A stretch of DNA of 64,000 nt from Cladopsammia gracilis (GCA_022457155.1 JAJGOT010000039.1:946001-1010000), one strand, 5' to 3'. Numbered from the stretch's first letter, positions 38,894-49,260 are shown. Numbers and translations are program-made. The notes: generated from the sequence alone by a model not told the origin.

Positions 38894-39732
38894 TTTATAT
38901 TAGGAACAGTATGTGTAATGGTCCTAATATAGATCCCTGTGGAACTCCACATTTGATCACTTTTGGATTTGAAATAGTCTGTTGCCAAATTATTTTACGC
39001 TTTGTTTCCCTATATATAAGATAGTTTTTAAACCAGTCCAAAACAATTCCTCTAACACCATAATGTTCTAACTACTGAAGTAATATATGATGATTAACAG
39101 TGTCAAAAGCCATAGATAGATCAAGAAAAATCCCAGTAGTAAATTCTCTCTGATCTAATGAACTTCGGCGAAGTTGGACAGTACTGCATGCTTATGCTTA
39201 TTTCGCTAAAAAAAAAAAAAAAACCAAGATTCAAGGGACCGAGAGTTAATTATGACGACTATATATATGGGACTGCGGGAGCACTTTTTGAAGTTAAATG
39301 TTAAATTGACCGAAAATTCTGCAATCTATTGCAGCCCAAAATAATACACAGCATTGAATTCTTGTGCAATGTAAACTTCAGCTTATTTAAGCTTAGCTTT
39401 TAGATTAACGAATTCGATCGATCTTTCGTTTAACGTTGCTGTTGTCGTTACTACTGTTTGTTTGCGAAGAAATATGACGATTCTGGGGTACGATCTCTAC
39501 TCGTGCTTTTAGCTTTTCAAATCAGCAACAAATATCTCATATTTTGCTGAATCACAACAAAACACAGCGAGAGGGAAATTTTTTACAGCTGTGTCTACAT
39601 GATAAGGCTCGTGTATCTTATACATGTACACTGTAGAAGCTGCGTCAATTTAACATTGGGTTCGAAATCTCGATAAAACAAACTGCTGACTTACCTCAAG
39701 TTTGGCGAGCAACGAAATCTCACCTTACCCAT
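24459..39732 (-). CDS. Dispatched-family RND transporter (4 exons, 1029 aa)
   Basis: Minus-strand exons 39732-39695, 32234-32102, 28167-25542 and 24751-24459 join in phases 2, 0 and 1 to 1029 residues. Dispatched proteins are 12-span RND-type pumps of the plasma membrane; the founding members release lipid-modified Hedgehog from producing cells. Seen here: a first membrane span at about residues 18-40; the family hallmark GFEPRGT at 58-64; a Cys-rich first extracellular domain; a sterol-sensing domain at about 330-485 with GADD at 397-400; a second membrane bundle opened by WLPFVVIKFHWIWLVLL; GLSID near 885-889; and a short cytosolic tail. The two Asp motifs are the expected ion-relay sites in spans 4 and 10, both intact. 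Length and order are normal, so the gene looks functional. Cnidarians have several Dispatched-like genes, so this need not be the Hedgehog-releasing one. The first exon codes for only 12 residues and is the least certain part. Confidence 0.88.
25542..28167 (-). CDS. Dispatched gene exon 3 (2.6 kb, main body)
   Basis: Acceptor ATTATTTTCTAG, donor GACAG|GTAGGA. Codes for 875 residues with the first extracellular domain, the sterol-sensing domain, the second extracellular domain and spans 7 to 10. Confidence 0.93.
28275..28717. mobile_element. TTAA-flanked fold-back MITE
   Basis: Arms of about 110 bases (beginning AGTGCCCATAACCTAAAA at 28275 and its complement ending at 28717) flanked by TTAA at 28271-28274 and 28718-28721. 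Located about 100 bases upstream of exon 3 of the Dispatched gene. Confidence 0.75.
29150..29455. repeat. Second copy of the 10.3-kb repeat
   Basis: Same order of blocks as 10330-10870 but shorter. In intron 2 of the Dispatched gene. Confidence 0.7.
30664..31384. mobile_element. TTAA-flanked MITE, about 720 bp
   Basis: Perfect inverted termini GGTTACAGTGTACCTTC (from 30664) and its complement (to 31384), flanked by TTAA at 30660-30663 and 31385-31388. No transposase reading inside. In intron 2 of the Dispatched gene. Confidence 0.75.
32102..32234 (-). CDS. Dispatched gene exon 2
   Basis: Acceptor TTTTCTCTTTAG, donor AAG|GTACGT. Codes for the first membrane span and the conserved LPNFDNPTK that leads into GFEPRGT. 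Confidence 0.88.
33282..34225. repeat. AAT-rich trinucleotide arrays
   Basis: AAT runs at 33282-33330, 33666-33697, 33765-33845, 33970-34000 and 34165-34225, with two similar AT-rich blocks (33900-33970 and 34000-34070). In intron 1 of the Dispatched gene; nothing coding. Confidence 0.9.
34344..35115 (-). mobile_element. TTAA-flanked DNA transposon remnant with an N-terminal transposase fragment
   Basis: Termini GGTAATTCCCTGG (from 34344) and CCAGGGAATCACC (to 35115) are inverted repeats, each next to TTAA (34340-34343, 35116-35119). Inside, minus strand 35057-34749 codes for an N-terminal stretch containing YKISGRRVVELDLLAKSL, which resembles the start of transposases annotated as Mutator-like or Kolobok-like in cnidarians; the expected Cys-rich continuation is missing. 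TTAA target duplication fits Kolobok or piggyBac rather than Mutator. Lies in intron 1 of the Dispatched gene. Confidence 0.55.
35329..35732. mobile_element. TTAA-flanked MITE, about 400 bp
   Basis: Termini AGGGACACTGTCACC (from 35329) and GTGACAATGCCTCT (to 35732), each next to TTAA. The interior shares a block (around TGGTCCAGTTTTGTT) with 12400-12520 and 57240-57350, which are partial copies of the same family. Confidence 0.65.
36561..37660 (-). mobile_element. 1.1-kb interspersed repeat, copy 1 (Helitron-like 3' end)
   Basis: On the minus strand the 3' end reads hairpin GTGGGCC-TTT-GGCCCGC, then GAGAGCTCCG, then CTAA. Copies at 49465-50598 and 61660-62495 share most of the body. No Rep/helicase coding seen, so non-autonomous if it is a Helitron. 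Confidence 0.5.
38640..38787. mobile_element. MITE family M1, copy 2, inside a LINE
   Basis: TAGGGAAGATATC at one end, GATATCATCCCTA at the other; inserted at TA between the LINE codons preceding the FADD box. Confidence 0.75.
38824..38890. repeat. TA dinucleotide array
   Basis: About 33 TA units, flanked on both sides by CGTTTATAT, inside the LINE fragment. Confidence 0.95.
39695..39732 (-). CDS. Dispatched gene exon 1 (start)
   Basis: ATG followed by 12 codons (MGKVRFRCSPNL) and a strong donor (GAG|GTAAGTC). Phase 2 fits exon 2, giving Arg at the junction. It lies 7.5 kb upstream of exon 2. Confidence 0.55.
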
Positions 39733-39979
39733 ATTCTTGTTTTAGCTAAGTCAAACCGCCCGTCAAATCTCAGTAATTTCGGATCGGGAAGCAAACATTG
39801 CACCTTTGCTCCGATCCAGTCTTCTCGCGTTTACAAACAATTTAGCGCCTTCAGGCTCCTTGAGGCACCTTGGTAACGTAAATCACTGATCCCCTCCTCC
39901 CCCCTGGAGGGGGACTCCCACGTAAATGGCATCTCTTAACTCCAATATTTTTGGCCATCAAGGTATCGTTTAGGTTAGA

Positions 39980-40125
39980 CTCAAAGAAATAATAAAACTA
40001 GCAGTAATCGGAGATTATGGAAACGCGTTCGAAGGAACTTCCGGCGGAAATGAGTTCCTGAAAAAACCAACAGGGGCGGCCATTTGGAAGACCGTCTACC
40101 AAAAAATCTCAAATTCTATCACATG
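39980..40125. repeat. Inverted copy of the 3.3-kb repeat
   Basis: Lies between Dispatched exon 1 and the ORF at 40275. Same blocks as 3340-3475, complement strand. Confidence 0.7.
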
Positions 40126-40274
40126 ACCAGAAGGCAGAGATCCCATGAGATAGCACGGCGCTTGCGCAAGTCATTGCACGATTTGCGTTTAACGCGATGA
40201 GTCATAAATTTTGAAGCTTGAGTTTTTACACACTAAAAACCGTTCGACACGAACTGCTGGAGAGGTCAACGTAG

Positions 40275-40706
40275 TTGCCTCAATTGTTGTCCAGCCTAGG
40301 CCCTAAAGTAGTTGGGTGCCGATATTCGCTTTGCAATTATATGTCCGTTCCCGACTCGGAAGACAGCAGCGAGCACGACCCTGGAACGGCAGTGGACGCC
40401 CCGGGCAATATGCCTTCAGCTACCGCTTTCGCGGATATTTTCAAGGCTGCATTGGCTCCAGTTCTTAGCCAGCTGAGCAGCCTGAACAACAATGTCACCT
40501 CCGTGCTCCAGAGCGGGCACGATGAATCCGATGAGGACGGTGAAACCGCCTCTGTTGACGAGCCCGCCAATTCTGCGGACATGGATGCAGCTGTCTCCGC
40601 GCTCCTCGCGGCTGCGGGAAAAGATGATATATATAAACTCTTGAGTGGCAAGGACGGCCTCAAATTCCTCGAGCTCTGTATACTGGCTCATAGCCGGAGC
40701 AAATGA
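40275..40706 (+). CDS. ORF of uncertain origin, possibly a truncated gag-like retroelement protein
   Basis: An open frame of 143 codons, clearly GC-richer than its surroundings, rich in Asp, Ser, Glu and Ala (MSVPDSEDSSEHDPGTAVD from the ATG at 40341). It has an amphipathic Ala/Leu stretch (FADIFKAALAPVLSQLSSLN) and ends KFLELCILAHSRSK. A repeat also seen at 3340-3475 lies just upstream (39980-40125). Composition suggests the N-terminus of a gag-like protein of a DIRS/Ngaro-type element, but no signature domain is visible. It could also be a first exon of a host gene. Confidence 0.4.
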   Translation: MPQLLSSLGPKVVGCRYSLCNYMSVPDSEDSSEHDPGTAVDAPGNMPSATAFADIFKAALAPVLSQLSSLNNNVTSVLQSGHDESDEDGETASVDEPANSADMDAAVSALLAAAGKDDIYKLLSGKDGLKFLELCILAHSRSK

Positions 40707-40912
40707 GCCATCAAAACAACAAAGAACTAAACAAAGCTCCGAAAAAAGAAAAGCATTGTTATTCGTAAAATTCTATACCAACATTACGGCGACGTCCAAA
40801 ACAAAATAACAACGTGATTCCCAAGTGTGAATGACACAATTCAAATACGCTCATAAATACAATCTGCATAAAATATGGTTTCTTTGCGGATATGACCATT
40901 TTCTAAGCCGGT

Positions 40913-41385
40913 TAGACAATGAACGCTCGTGTCCTATGGGATATAGCGCCTCTCGCTACGCCCTCGTGGCCTTCTATCTATAATATAAAATATCAGCAAG
41001 ACCACAGCGACAAACCGTTGAGTGGTGCCGGATCTCCCAGTTGTAGACCTGGATCAGTACAATAATTACTTGTATAAAATCAGAAAACGGCAAACTGATC
41101 CTTACGGCAAGGCGATAATTTCAAACTCTTATTTGTAACGAACTTTTAGTTTTAACTTCATTTTTCATTTTTCTGTTAGCCCCTGAAGAAGGTTTGTTTT
41201 CAAACCGAAATATTGGGCAAATTCGTTTTAATATATGTATATATATATATATATATATATAAATTTTGTTTTATTCTTTTATTTACTCCTTCATCGCCTT
41301 GCCGTAAGGATCAGTTTGCCGTTTTCCTTCTATCTATGCTCGAGGCACTATATCCCATAGAACACTCGTGTTCATTGTCTAACCC
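40913..41385. mobile_element. Penelope-like terminal fragment with nested inverted repeats
   Basis: Outer inverted arms at 40913-40948 and 41350-41385 (sharing TTAGACAATGAAC) enclose inner arms at about 41078-41115 and 41295-41330 (sharing CGGCAAACTGATCCTTACGG). A TA array lies at 41231-41262. With the hammerhead-like core at 41183-41210 this resembles the ends of Penelope-like elements. No coding part is left. Class is an inference. Confidence 0.5.
41183..41210 (+). ncRNA. Hammerhead-like core motif
   Basis: CTGAAGA at 41183-41189, a perfect 6-bp hairpin (GGTTTG, TTTT loop, CAAACC) at 41191-41206, and GAAA at 41207-41210. This is the order of the CUGANGA core, stem II and GAAA core of hammerhead ribozymes. 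A short TATT/AATA stem III is possible; stem I is not evident. Confidence 0.42.
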
Positions 41386-44300
41386 TTACATAGTCACTCC
41401 TCCTTTCAAACAATCAAAGCCGCTCCCAGCTTTCAGGAGGGTTGATTCGGGGGTTATGTAATATATCCCCCACCCCCCCACCCCCCGAAAAGAACAAAGG
41501 AATCCGAGCTCATATAAAAATAATACATGTAAAAACTATGTCCGAGCAGAATTGTTTAATAACCAGGGATAATAAGAAGCAAATTTGAATGTCAATATAT
41601 CATGAGAAAATGAGTGAAATTGTGATCCGTCCAGTGATCGGCTAGCAATTTCATCAGCGAGGCCCTGTTAGGATAAATCAGGAGCTCCTGGGTAAATTCC
41701 AACGAGCGACATGGCGTCGAATCAGCGAAGAGAAATGATGACGAACGACAACAAGATAATGCACAAACTAAGACAGCGACACGCGAACCTCGGGAAATTG
41801 GCAAAATGACAAGGTTTAATTTTCAGACTAGAGACATCAAAGTTTTAAAAAGCATTTTATTTCGTACTGAACCAGTTTGCCCCATTGCCGAAAACGGTAT
41901 TCTACATCTGTTTTCAGCACGCAAAAATGCCGGCTTCCATAAAATAAAGTGCCAGAAATATAGACAAGGTGTCGAGCGGGGTCGTAGCTGTCCAAACTTT
42001 GTCTGTGATTGGCGAACGATACATATCGTACCCAGATCTCTCATGTTCAGTACAGTAAAAGCACGAGTGAGATCTGGGTACGAGATTATTCAGATGATGA
42101 AACGGAAGGTGACCAAATTAAAATATGCCATTAATAATCTCTCGAGAACAGTAGAGCTTTCATGTCTAAAGGAACCACTTTTTGCCTTCTCTAAAATAGC
42201 GCAATTTTCTATCTGTAGTCGATAGTCGGGTGGCTCGTTCAATTCCTATCAGATATATTGTATTTTTTTCTGACAGTGCGCCTGTAGACTGACAGCTACT
42301 TTCTTATTGTCTTTGACGTCACACCGTCTTTGCTGTAAGATGGCCGCAACAATTCAATTTAAAAATGAACTAAAACTGAAAAGCTAGCAAATAGCAAGAA
42401 GTAATATTTTACTGTTTTTTTTCCTTCAAGTTTGCACACACAAAAAAGGGATTAAGAAATACAAGATGCCGGTTTAAAATTAACGTTTGTCAGTCAGCTG
42501 GTTTTTAGAACGTCATTATTAAATATTTACACAACAGATGTAGAGCCGTACTGTGGTCTAGAAAGCACTTTTCATTTCGAACAGTCGGTCATCCAAAGAT
42601 GCCGCGAAATTCGTCTTTATAATCTATACCCGAAAATAATCCTTTAATAGCAACCACGAATGATAAACGTTGTGGTTTGAATTCAAGTTGAGTATAAATC
42701 GGAAGCCGATCTTGATGTTGAAGCGGCAGGTGACACTCAGTCCATGAAGCTTGAAATGGAAATTTTCTTTAAAATTCGTATTTAAATCCGAAGGGAAAAC
42801 ATCCTCTAAATAAAATGCACAGGAACTTAAAATTAAACAGACAAGACTTTTTTCCAAAGAAAAAAACATTTTGATGTCTTTTTTTCTTTTTGGCATAAAC
42901 CCACATTAATTCGGGGCTCCTGATTAGAGTTAAAAACATTGGCGACATCAATGAAGGTTCTGTAAATTCGGGTATAGCTCAGATATGTTAACTACATTTT
43001 CAATTAATCGTCATAACGTGATATAGTGAGCCAAATCAAGCGACGATGTTGCTCATGCCAATTCTATAATCCGTTACAATAAAGCCGGAAAGTGGCTGTA
43101 CGTTTTCACATTCTTTTCGTGAATTTATCGTTAAAAAAATTACATTTCAGTGAGTCAACTCCAATTTCTCAGCGCTGGCTTGAAATCGATCTCGAAACCC
43201 TCATTAAAAAATGCCGTGCCGATGAATTCAGTACAATCCCCAAATGGGGTGGAGAATTTTACTCTAAACTAAAGATTCACAGATAAGGTTTTTAATTTAC
43301 CTGACTTCGCGATCTCCCCTACAGGAAATGGTAATCTTGCCAGCCATTTTTCCACACTTGTGTGAAGATTTGCTGTCACAATGGCAACAATGCTTCGAGC
43401 CAGATAAAGCGCGAGCGCTGTTTCTCCTTGATACGCGAACAATGTCACCAAAACATGCAATGAATATCGAATGAGTATTGAAGTGCTTTGACTGATAAAT
43501 TTCACAAGTGTCGTTTCTTGCTACAACAAGAAGCGGAAAAAAGATATAGGTATATAAGGTGACGGAAAACTGACATCTGCTGCATATTTGAATAAATAAT
43601 TCCTGCAAATGGACGCATTATATTGCGTAACTTGGTACGGCTGCATAATGGACCAATCAGATTCCTCCGTTATCCAAACGAAATTGGTTCCACAATACTC
43701 AATTGAAAACTACCAGCAGGATCTTCGTCCACGGTTTTTGCAGTTAAACAATTTAAGAACATGTACAGAAAATATTTAATTCACATAGTCAGGACAACGA
43801 TAACAATGGTTCGCATAGTCAAAACAACGGTGAAGGGTTCACAAAGTAAGGGTTAGTGATCAGGAGCGAGGGGATATGTGATATATTCCCCTATATATAT
43901 TTCACACGAGGGGAATATATCACATATCCCCGAGGGACTGGTCAATAACATGCTTATTTTTCACCTTGTGAGGTTTTCTAAAACAAAGAAACTATTATTT
44001 TTTCGGAGAGTAACATCCCGTTCAATTCAAATGCAAAAAAGCATGATTCCGCAAGGCCGCATTGGGATCACGGCACATAACGAAGCCAGACGGTAAGCAT
44101 GTTTTGCTTTCGCCAAATTTGCATTGAGCACGTTGCTTCGTTATGAGTAGAAGGAGAGAGAGAGAAGAAAATGTATGAACAGTAACCGTGGTCTCGCCAT
44201 GGCCCAACTGCCCGCCTTCATCTTTCGAAGATCAGTGGAGTGGTTGCGGTGTGTTTTCCAAGGGAAATTGGCAGAAACATATTCAGGTTCAAGCGTAAAA

Positions 44301-44490
44301 CGAGCCGTCATACATTATTGAAGACTCGAAACCTGAATCGAGGTACGATACCATCGAATAATGTTATTAATATTCGCTTTTTGGTCGCGACCGGAAAGTT
44401 AATTAGGTAGGAATAAGATTGACGAAGTTGTCTTTTTATGTAAACAAAAAATATTGATCGATGCTAGAGTGTTTTTCTTGTTATGCCCTT
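41386..44490. other. No gene recognised
   Basis: Contains short open frames only, a C-rich tract at 41467-41488, and an inverted pair of GTACCCAGATCTC near 42029-42081. Confidence 0.45.
43869..43935. repeat. Hairpin of GGGGATATGTGATATATTCC
   Basis: Near-perfect arms around TATATATATTTCACAC. Related GGGGAATAT blocks lie at 41450-41475, 45173-45232 and 46270-46295. Confidence 0.65.
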
Positions 44491-44957
44491 CCTTATTATA
44501 GGAAATTAACGCTCCATGAAATTAACGCGAATCGTTAAAATTCGCAATGAGCTAATGACAGAAGTCTACGAATGCCTTTTAACAGAAGGGAAAGGGCATT
44601 GTTCTATCGCGGTGGAGATCGGCCGGTATCATGGACTGTGTGAAAAACGCTAGAAATGGCCAGATTCCGTCAAGTAACCCCGACATTTAGAATTTTACGA
44701 ACTGTTTTGTCGAGCAGATGGCTCAGTTTTGTTCAGATTTAATTTTTTTTTGCATCCAGTGTTGAAATATATTTGTTCCAGTTGTCACCACCAACTGTGT
44801 CTTAATCGCGTTAATTTCCTTTATTAGGAAATTATACCTCCTCTTTCGCGTTAATTTTCTTTATTCGAAAGTCGTTTTCCATTAAATTCGCGTTAATTTA
44901 AGTCGCGTTAATTTCCAATACCTTAATTTCATGGAGCGTTAATTTCCTATAGTAAGG
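44491..44957. mobile_element. MITE with internal GCGTTAATTT repeats
   Basis: Ends CCTTATTATAGGAAATTAAC and GTTAATTTCCTATAGTAAGG. The motif GCGTTAATTT or its complement recurs about eight times, mostly in the right half. Confidence 0.75.
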
Positions 44958-44986
44958 TATTTTGTCTTCCCGTTTGTGTTATTCTA

Positions 44987-45163
44987 TAGAGCGTATGCAC
45001 ATGACGTCACGGCGGCCATATTGGTGTACCAAAACAATAGAACGGCGGCCATGTTGGTGTACCAAAACAATCCTGTGGGATTTGAACGCTTTTCTTATGT
45101 TAACACTTTCTTTTGTTCCAATAAATTTGCATAGCTGCTTGCCACGTGAGTGCATACGCTCTA
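44987..45163. mobile_element. MITE with TAGAGCGTATGCAC ends and a tandem duplication
   Basis: Ends TAGAGCGTATGCACATGACG and ACGTGAGTGCATACGCTCTA. Two direct 30-base units (GGCGGCCAT, TTGGTGTACC, AAAACAAT) lie at about 45011-45071. Resembles family M2. Confidence 0.7.
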
Positions 45164-45723
45164 TTATGAGGGGAATAAGGCGAGGGGAATATGTCGGTGG
45201 GAATATGTTGGGGGGAATATTACGAGGGGAATATATAATCCTTTGTTTTGCTGTTGTTATCAGCTATTGTATTTAGCCCCGCCTCTCCTTTGTTACAATT
45301 CAAAGGGGACAGACCTCAAATAAATGTGGCTACTAAATATATCTGAATTTCGTAACTGTTCATCAGTAGGATGCCCAAAATGCGTGCAATTCCACAATTG
45401 GATTCGGCTCCATTAAATCCTATACCAATTGCAGAACATTTTAGGAGGAGCCACCCACAGTGTGAGCACAGTTACTGACAAGACATAATTATTAGTAAGG
45501 AAAACAACGCAAAATAAATGTAGTACGTTAAATAACGAACTAAGCACGCACGTCAACTAAATAAGCTAACACGTCAACTAAATAAGCTAAGCACGCGCAC
45601 AACTTAAGGAAAATTGCGCGCGCGCGCACCTCCATTAACCTGAATAGAAGCAATGTAGAAATTAAATAGGGGCGCTAGGATGATATAAAGGATCTAAAAT
45701 AAAAAAGGATACGGCGGCGTTTC

Positions 45724-46262
45724 TCAATTCTGGATTGCTTGTCTAATTTCCCGTAGTGTAGTGCCATACTTCTCAATGATAGCACCGTGGCGTTTGAAGA
45801 ATTTAGTAAATGATTTACGAAGGAGCGTAGATTTGAACCCTTGGTGAAGGAGACGTGATGAAAGTCGGCGAAGTCTATCCATAAAATCCATCTTAGATGT
45901 GCAAATTCTAGCATATCTTACCAAGGTCTACCAATTGAGATATATAAACAACATAGTCCGGATTGGCGGGAATGTTGCTGTCCATATGAGGGAAATTGAC
46001 AATCCGAAATGAGAAGTCATCCCTCTTGTCGCAGACGCTGAGATGGAAAGGTGTGTTGCCGTCACCATTCTTGATTCTCGTGTCCAGATAACACACCTTA
46101 TTTGATGTTAAGGTAGTGTCCTTTAGTTCCAGGTCCGACGGGTAAATGTCACTGATGTAATTTCCAAAATTTTCATTGTTAACGCTCAATAAATCGTAGA
46201 TATAACGAAAGGTGTTGCTAAATTGGACGGCACTCAAAGCCGCACCCAGCTTTTCAGACACT
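45724..46262 (-). mobile_element. Reverse-transcriptase remnant with altered catalytic box
   Basis: Minus-strand reading TFRYIYDLLSVNNENFGNYI, then LELKDTTLTSNKVCYLD and KRDDFSFRIVNFPHMDSNIP, then after a frameshift near 45925 VRYARICTSKMDF and RKSFTKFFKRH. This is a familiar invertebrate reverse-transcriptase type whose clade I cannot name. The box expected as Y-I-D-D reads Y-I-Y-D, and the frame is broken, so it is inactive. Confidence 0.62.
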
Positions 46263-46349
46263 GTAATGAACGGGGTTATGGGGTATATTCCCCTGAAAAG
46301 AACAAAGAAAACTGAGCTAGGTGGAAAATAAGACAGAATATAATTCACT

Positions 46350-47781
46350 ATTACACCTCAATGTCACTTTGTTGGATAAGATAGCTTTCTGGCGTTGCAT
46401 CTTTGAGGGGAGGGGCGCTTATTAGAAAGGAGGCGGTTATTGAGGCGGGGTCCAACTGAATGCCATTTTTTCGCCACCTAAGGTGGTTTCATACAGTTTT
46501 CTGGAGACCATACCAACATTTTTCAATCGGCTTTTAAGCGGTCTTCTCCAAGTCAGATCAACGTGAAATTTTCACCACTAACTGATTTGAATTGAAGTTT
46601 GGCAAGATATATTCAGTTCTGGTAAAATCGATATTACTATGACGACGATAAACAAGAAACTTAGAAATCATTCAGTATAAGTGAAATTTAGCGCGTTTAA
46701 GATTTCGCATTGAAAATCCCACATAGGCATCTTAAAATATGGTATATGGCATATATATTTTGCAAGAATAAAAAATTCTGTATGTTTGAATTAAAATAAA
46801 TCGCAATAACATTTAAAACCTTACTATTTGTGTACTGGTATTAAATTGTTCGAGAGATTAACACTGGTTTTGTGAAATTCCTTAATGATAATGTCAAAAG
46901 TAGCTTGATGTTATGTTTGTAAACCTTGAAAGTTTTGTTAACTTTCTGTTTTGCGATCTTGAGAACTACCTTTTTTCCTAACATCGCATCACGTGCAATT
47001 TTTGGGTAATTTTCGATTTTAATGGCTTTTGAAAAAATCTGAGAAACGGCTGGATGGATTTTTTTAAAACATTCACTGTGCATGCTTACCGATGTGCAAA
47101 ATATTACCTGCAAGTTTCATTGGCATTGATTCACTGGAACGCCTTTAAATTTAAAGATGAAGACGACGTACGAACCGGCCGAAAAAATGGCGTTACAAAT
47201 TTACCTTACTAGATGCTGTAATCCGACCCTAAATTACACTACAAAATATCTAAATACATTACAATAAGGGATACATGAAGTACCATACATTATGATCAGG
47301 GATACACCAAGTACCTAGGTGTTAAAAGGCAGTGTCCCTGCTGATGTATCGTGTTTTTATGATCATGGCCAGGAGCTTGCTTTTAAAGTGCTTTATTACC
47401 TTGAAATAGGAACAGAAAAGATCACAAAAAGCGAGGAAAGCAAATAAATATTAACTAAAGAGACAAAATTATGGCTGGATTCATCTTCAGTATTTTTAAA
47501 ATAAAATTCACTGAGTCCATGTCCAGGTACGAGTGTCGATTTTTTAAAATCTGGGTATTTGTCCACACGTCTTTTCTCCAAAACGAAGTTGGTGATCCCC
47601 CAATTTTTTTTATTAATAGCCAGGAAACCGTTAGATTGAGAGGCTGCAATTAAGCCTCAAATTACCAAGCAAAATAAAAAATAAAAGATTAAACAGCATG
47701 GTAGAAGTTATGAGTGACACCCCAACTTAAAAAGTATGGTTAGTCCTGATTATAAAGCAAACTGTAAGTTCAAATTGTTAC
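46350..47781. other. No gene recognised
   Basis: If the gene B pseudogene had kept its last exon it should be here on the minus strand; I searched by eye for the CCWIP-like coding start and did not find it. Confidence 0.45.
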
Positions 47782-48189
47782 CTTTTCCTTCTAAGCTGTA
47801 CCAGTTCTATTTACTGTCACATACTAAGTAGCTGGGCGCCTGTCTATAGGTTATGGCAGGATTTGGTTGGCATCCAGGTGCGGGCAGTGCTGGACGAAAA
47901 GAAAAGTCACTAACTGCAATCAAAATACCGTAAATTCCCGAAAACCCTAATTGCCCATAATACACTTTGTTTGCCCCCCAAAGTTTGCATAGACTATTGT
48001 TTTGAAATGCTCTTGGGAGGACTGCAAAAAGTCGTTCCTAAGTGATACTGTACCAATAAAATAATATTGACCGAGTCTGACATTGGCAAAGATCTGAATG
48101 ACCTTGTATTTTAAGCCTTACTTTGCAATATATTAAATTCCGCAAAAACAACAACCAAAAAAAAATACACTGTGCTTTTGTCCTTGAAT

Positions 48190-48325
48190 GCTATAGGGAT
48201 GATATCTGTTTTCAAACCAACCACTGGAACAAAAGAACCCTTTGTTTCGGCAGCCAATAAGGCTCTGGTTAGCACATTAATAACAATTGGTGACGTCATT
48301 GATACCGTCCCGATTACGTTTCTAG
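48190..48325. mobile_element. MITE family M1, copy 3 (inverted), inside the gene B pseudogene
   Basis: Starts TAGGGATGATATCTG and carries the same GGCAGCCAATAAGGCTCTGG core as the other copies. Confidence 0.7.
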
Positions 48326-48710
48326 ACTTACAAGCACCTTTCGCTGCCTCAAATTAAATTATCTTTCCAATTTTTAAGCGGATTGGTAAAAGACAAAAAT
48401 GATAGAAAAGCCTCGAATTCACGCACAATATGCACAGACTTCGCCATGAAAATGCAATATTTTGCCACCTTTTCGATCGGGTCAGACCCCAAGGGGTCTT
48501 AACTTTAGATTATATGAAACTGTAGTAATTTCAATGTGCAACGTACCTATCTTCTCATAACATTGTATCATATTGAAGTTTTGATGCAAAAAAAAAAAAA
48601 TTTGTTTTATTGGAATTGTACGTTTAATAACTGAAGAAAAATTACGAGATATCATTGCTGTCATCAATACGTTGCAGCCTTACCCGTCTTCTACTTCCGT
48701 GGCAGTTATA

Positions 48711-49260
48711 GAGCGTTTTCACATGACGTCATAAAAATTCAAAAATCTAAAGTATACATCCTACAAAGCTGTTTCTAACATGGTATATGGATACCAGTGT
48801 TATAACCTTTCACAAAAAGTTTCAGGTTTTAACGATGTTTTGCTTCCGATTTATAAAGGGTTTTAATGTGTCACGCAATCCGTCACGCTATTTAAAATAC
48901 GCCGTGAAAATCAACAAAATTGAACCAGTTGAAAGTTATTTTTGAATTATAGATGCTTATGAGCCGATTTAATGGAACTTAAAGTGAATACAATATTTTG
49001 TGATGAGAATTTTGGTGTAATTAAGGCTTTGAATTTTTGGCCGCCATGTTGGTGTACCAAAGTGGTACACCAAGATGGCCGCTCCATACATTTCTTACTA
49101 AAAATGTCTAACACTCGTTTGCCTATAACTCTTGAACTAAATGCTCTTGCGCTTCACAATTTGGCCCAGATGTGTAGTTTTACACTCTCTACAATTTCAT
49201 AAACATTTTGGAATCGAAAACGGCTTATGAATTTTGATATGACGTCAGTGAAAACGCTCT
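48711..49260. mobile_element. MITE family M2, intact 550-bp copy, splitting a pseudo-exon
   Basis: Begins GAGCGTTTTCACATGACGTC and ends GTCAGTGAAAACGCTC, with TATA on both sides. Flanking DNA rejoins as gene B exon 1 once it is removed, which proves the boundaries. Confidence 0.85.

Larger units (their letters stand above)
38060..39165 (-). mobile_element. Decayed LINE reverse-transcriptase fragment, interrupted by a MITE and a TA array
   Basis: On the minus strand 39165-38925 reads FTTGIFLDLSMAFDTVNHH, a stop, YGVRG, later VPQGSILGP. After the TA array (38824-38890) and a MITE (38640-38787) the frame resumes with FADDTN (catalytic box) at about 38638-38621, and the C-terminal end is at 38245-38063 (KLQKKLVWLMSFKEYDHKF). 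Several stops make it inactive. It sits in intron 1 of the Dispatched gene. Confidence 0.78.

Noticed and set aside
41806..42225. 139-codon open frame
   Set aside because: No domain, and it contains an inverted pair of GTACCCAGATCTC; no splice or family support.
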